Below, in pieces: positions 63,106 to 64,000 of a stretch of 64,000 bases of DNA. A program made the translations under genes and the position numbers. Under the pieces are notes generated by a model. It was not told where the DNA came from and did no database searches. It worked only from the letters and a program-made list of their open reading frames with translations. The stretch is from Daphnia carinata (Eukaryota; Arthropoda; Branchiopoda; Diplostraca; Daphniidae): positions 2,721,017 to 2,785,016 of the forward strand of contig NC_081339.1 of NCBI RefSeq assembly GCF_022539665.2, given 5' to 3'. Positions within the stretch are counted from its first letter, which is position 1. Each line of letters starts with the position of its first letter.

Positions 63106-64000
63106 CTGCACGGGCGTTTTTGCATTTTCCAAGGCCGAGAAGAGTTGGATCCACGCGAGAGGGGCGATTTATTTATTTTGAATTGAAAACAGAAACGAAA
63201 TGAACAAGAAGCCAATTAGTTTTGTACACTACACACATCGAGCAATTTTGGTTAAGTCATCCAGGCGTAATGATGGCGTTTTTTTTGTTTGTTTTTTTTT
63301 ATTCGGAAATGAATACGAAATATTTGGCATGAAAATCAAGCTGATGATTAACGAGCCGATTGCCATGCCTTTATACAATGGCAATCGACTAGAAAAATAT
63401 CTCAATAAAATAATAAAACCTTCGCTTGGCCGCCTTCCCGTTGGCCCTTGTTTCCAAGGGTTCTATATAAACTCTAAGAGGGTACGTAACACATACACAC
63501 ATACACACACAAAAAAAAATCTCTTTGGCTCGTAAAGCTGTTTGAATTGCATCTCCATCTACTTAGTTTGGCAAGTAGATTTTAGTTTTTTTTTTTAGTT
63601 TTTTTTCGTACACAAGAGCCGATTTTCAAGCCAAGTATTTCGCACAAAATCCTTCAAAAATAACACGCAACGCTGATCATCACTCAGCTTTTTTTTTTTT
63701 TTTTTTTTTTTCTGGACGTTATGAGGATAAGGAGGACGAGAAAGCTTCCGTTTAAAGAATGAGGAGAGAAGAAAACAATCTAGGAAGCGTTTAATCTGAA
63801 AAATATTGATAGATCATGTTTGTTTATACGCTGATTATCATTGAGCGTTCTTTTCTGAACGCCTAAAATGGCGTCTAATCTTTAAAGGGGTTTCTAAGTT
63901 GGGGATATGTAAATCTCGACTTTGCGGCAAAGACTAAGAAATACTAAGATAAAAAATACAAAGATACGAAGTGGGTCTTTTTTTTTTTTTTTTTTTTTTT
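63106..64000. other. Right-edge region, probably Syt7 5' intron
   Basis: No coding exon recognised on the minus strand. The window ends in a T run from 63978. Confidence 0.4.

Overview
The window looks like nuclear DNA of a small-genome arthropod, most likely a branchiopod crustacean such as Daphnia. This rests on compact genes with introns mostly of 50-80 nt, an arthropod myoinhibitory-peptide precursor, a Drosophila-type light-sensing cryptochrome, an insect-like Synaptotagmin-7 and a broken vasa-like gene that keeps a zinc-knuckle remnant. The organism call is inference; no search was run.

Layout. 1-1375 (-): myoinhibitory peptide (allatostatin-B) precursor, running off the left edge. 4257-5198 (+): BTB/POZ protein. 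5.2-11.5 kb: no gene seen. 11.5-12.5 kb (+): M6 proteolipid. 12.9-14.7 kb (-): a very tight cluster of a small one-TM protein, the complex I assembly factor NDUFAF8 and the GPI mannosyltransferase PIG-M; the last two overlap by 43 nt and the first two are linked by a spliceable 58-nt spacer. 15.5-17.6 kb (+): cryptochrome. 18.4-20.1 kb (+): secreted Pro/Ala/Tyr-rich repeat protein with one frame break. 20.7-21.8 kb (+): second BTB protein. 22.4-25.0 kb (+): ORP10/11-type oxysterol-binding-related protein.

25-38 kb is an accessory, repeat-rich stretch. It holds foldback elements, a frame-broken unknown gene, two segments that form chains of stem-loops, tRNA-like SINE pieces, a 23-bp minisatellite, and a same-strand series of broken gene pieces (USP-like, DNA polymerase delta C-terminus, vasa-like helicase).

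38.7-44.5 kb (-): complete Graf (BAR-PH-RhoGAP-SH3), 19 coding exons. It is divergent from ZNF330 (45.1-46.2 kb, +). 47.5-63.1 kb (-): Synaptotagmin-7, both C2 domains present, 5' end beyond the right edge, with large introns full of homopolymers and microsatellites.

The genes are mostly unrelated housekeeping and neural genes. The most unusual points are the candidate polycistronic NDUFAF8/PIG-M locus, a cryptochrome with two altered flavin-pocket positions, the vasa-POLD1 chimeric pseudogene, and the stem-loop-chain elements at 28-29.4 kb.
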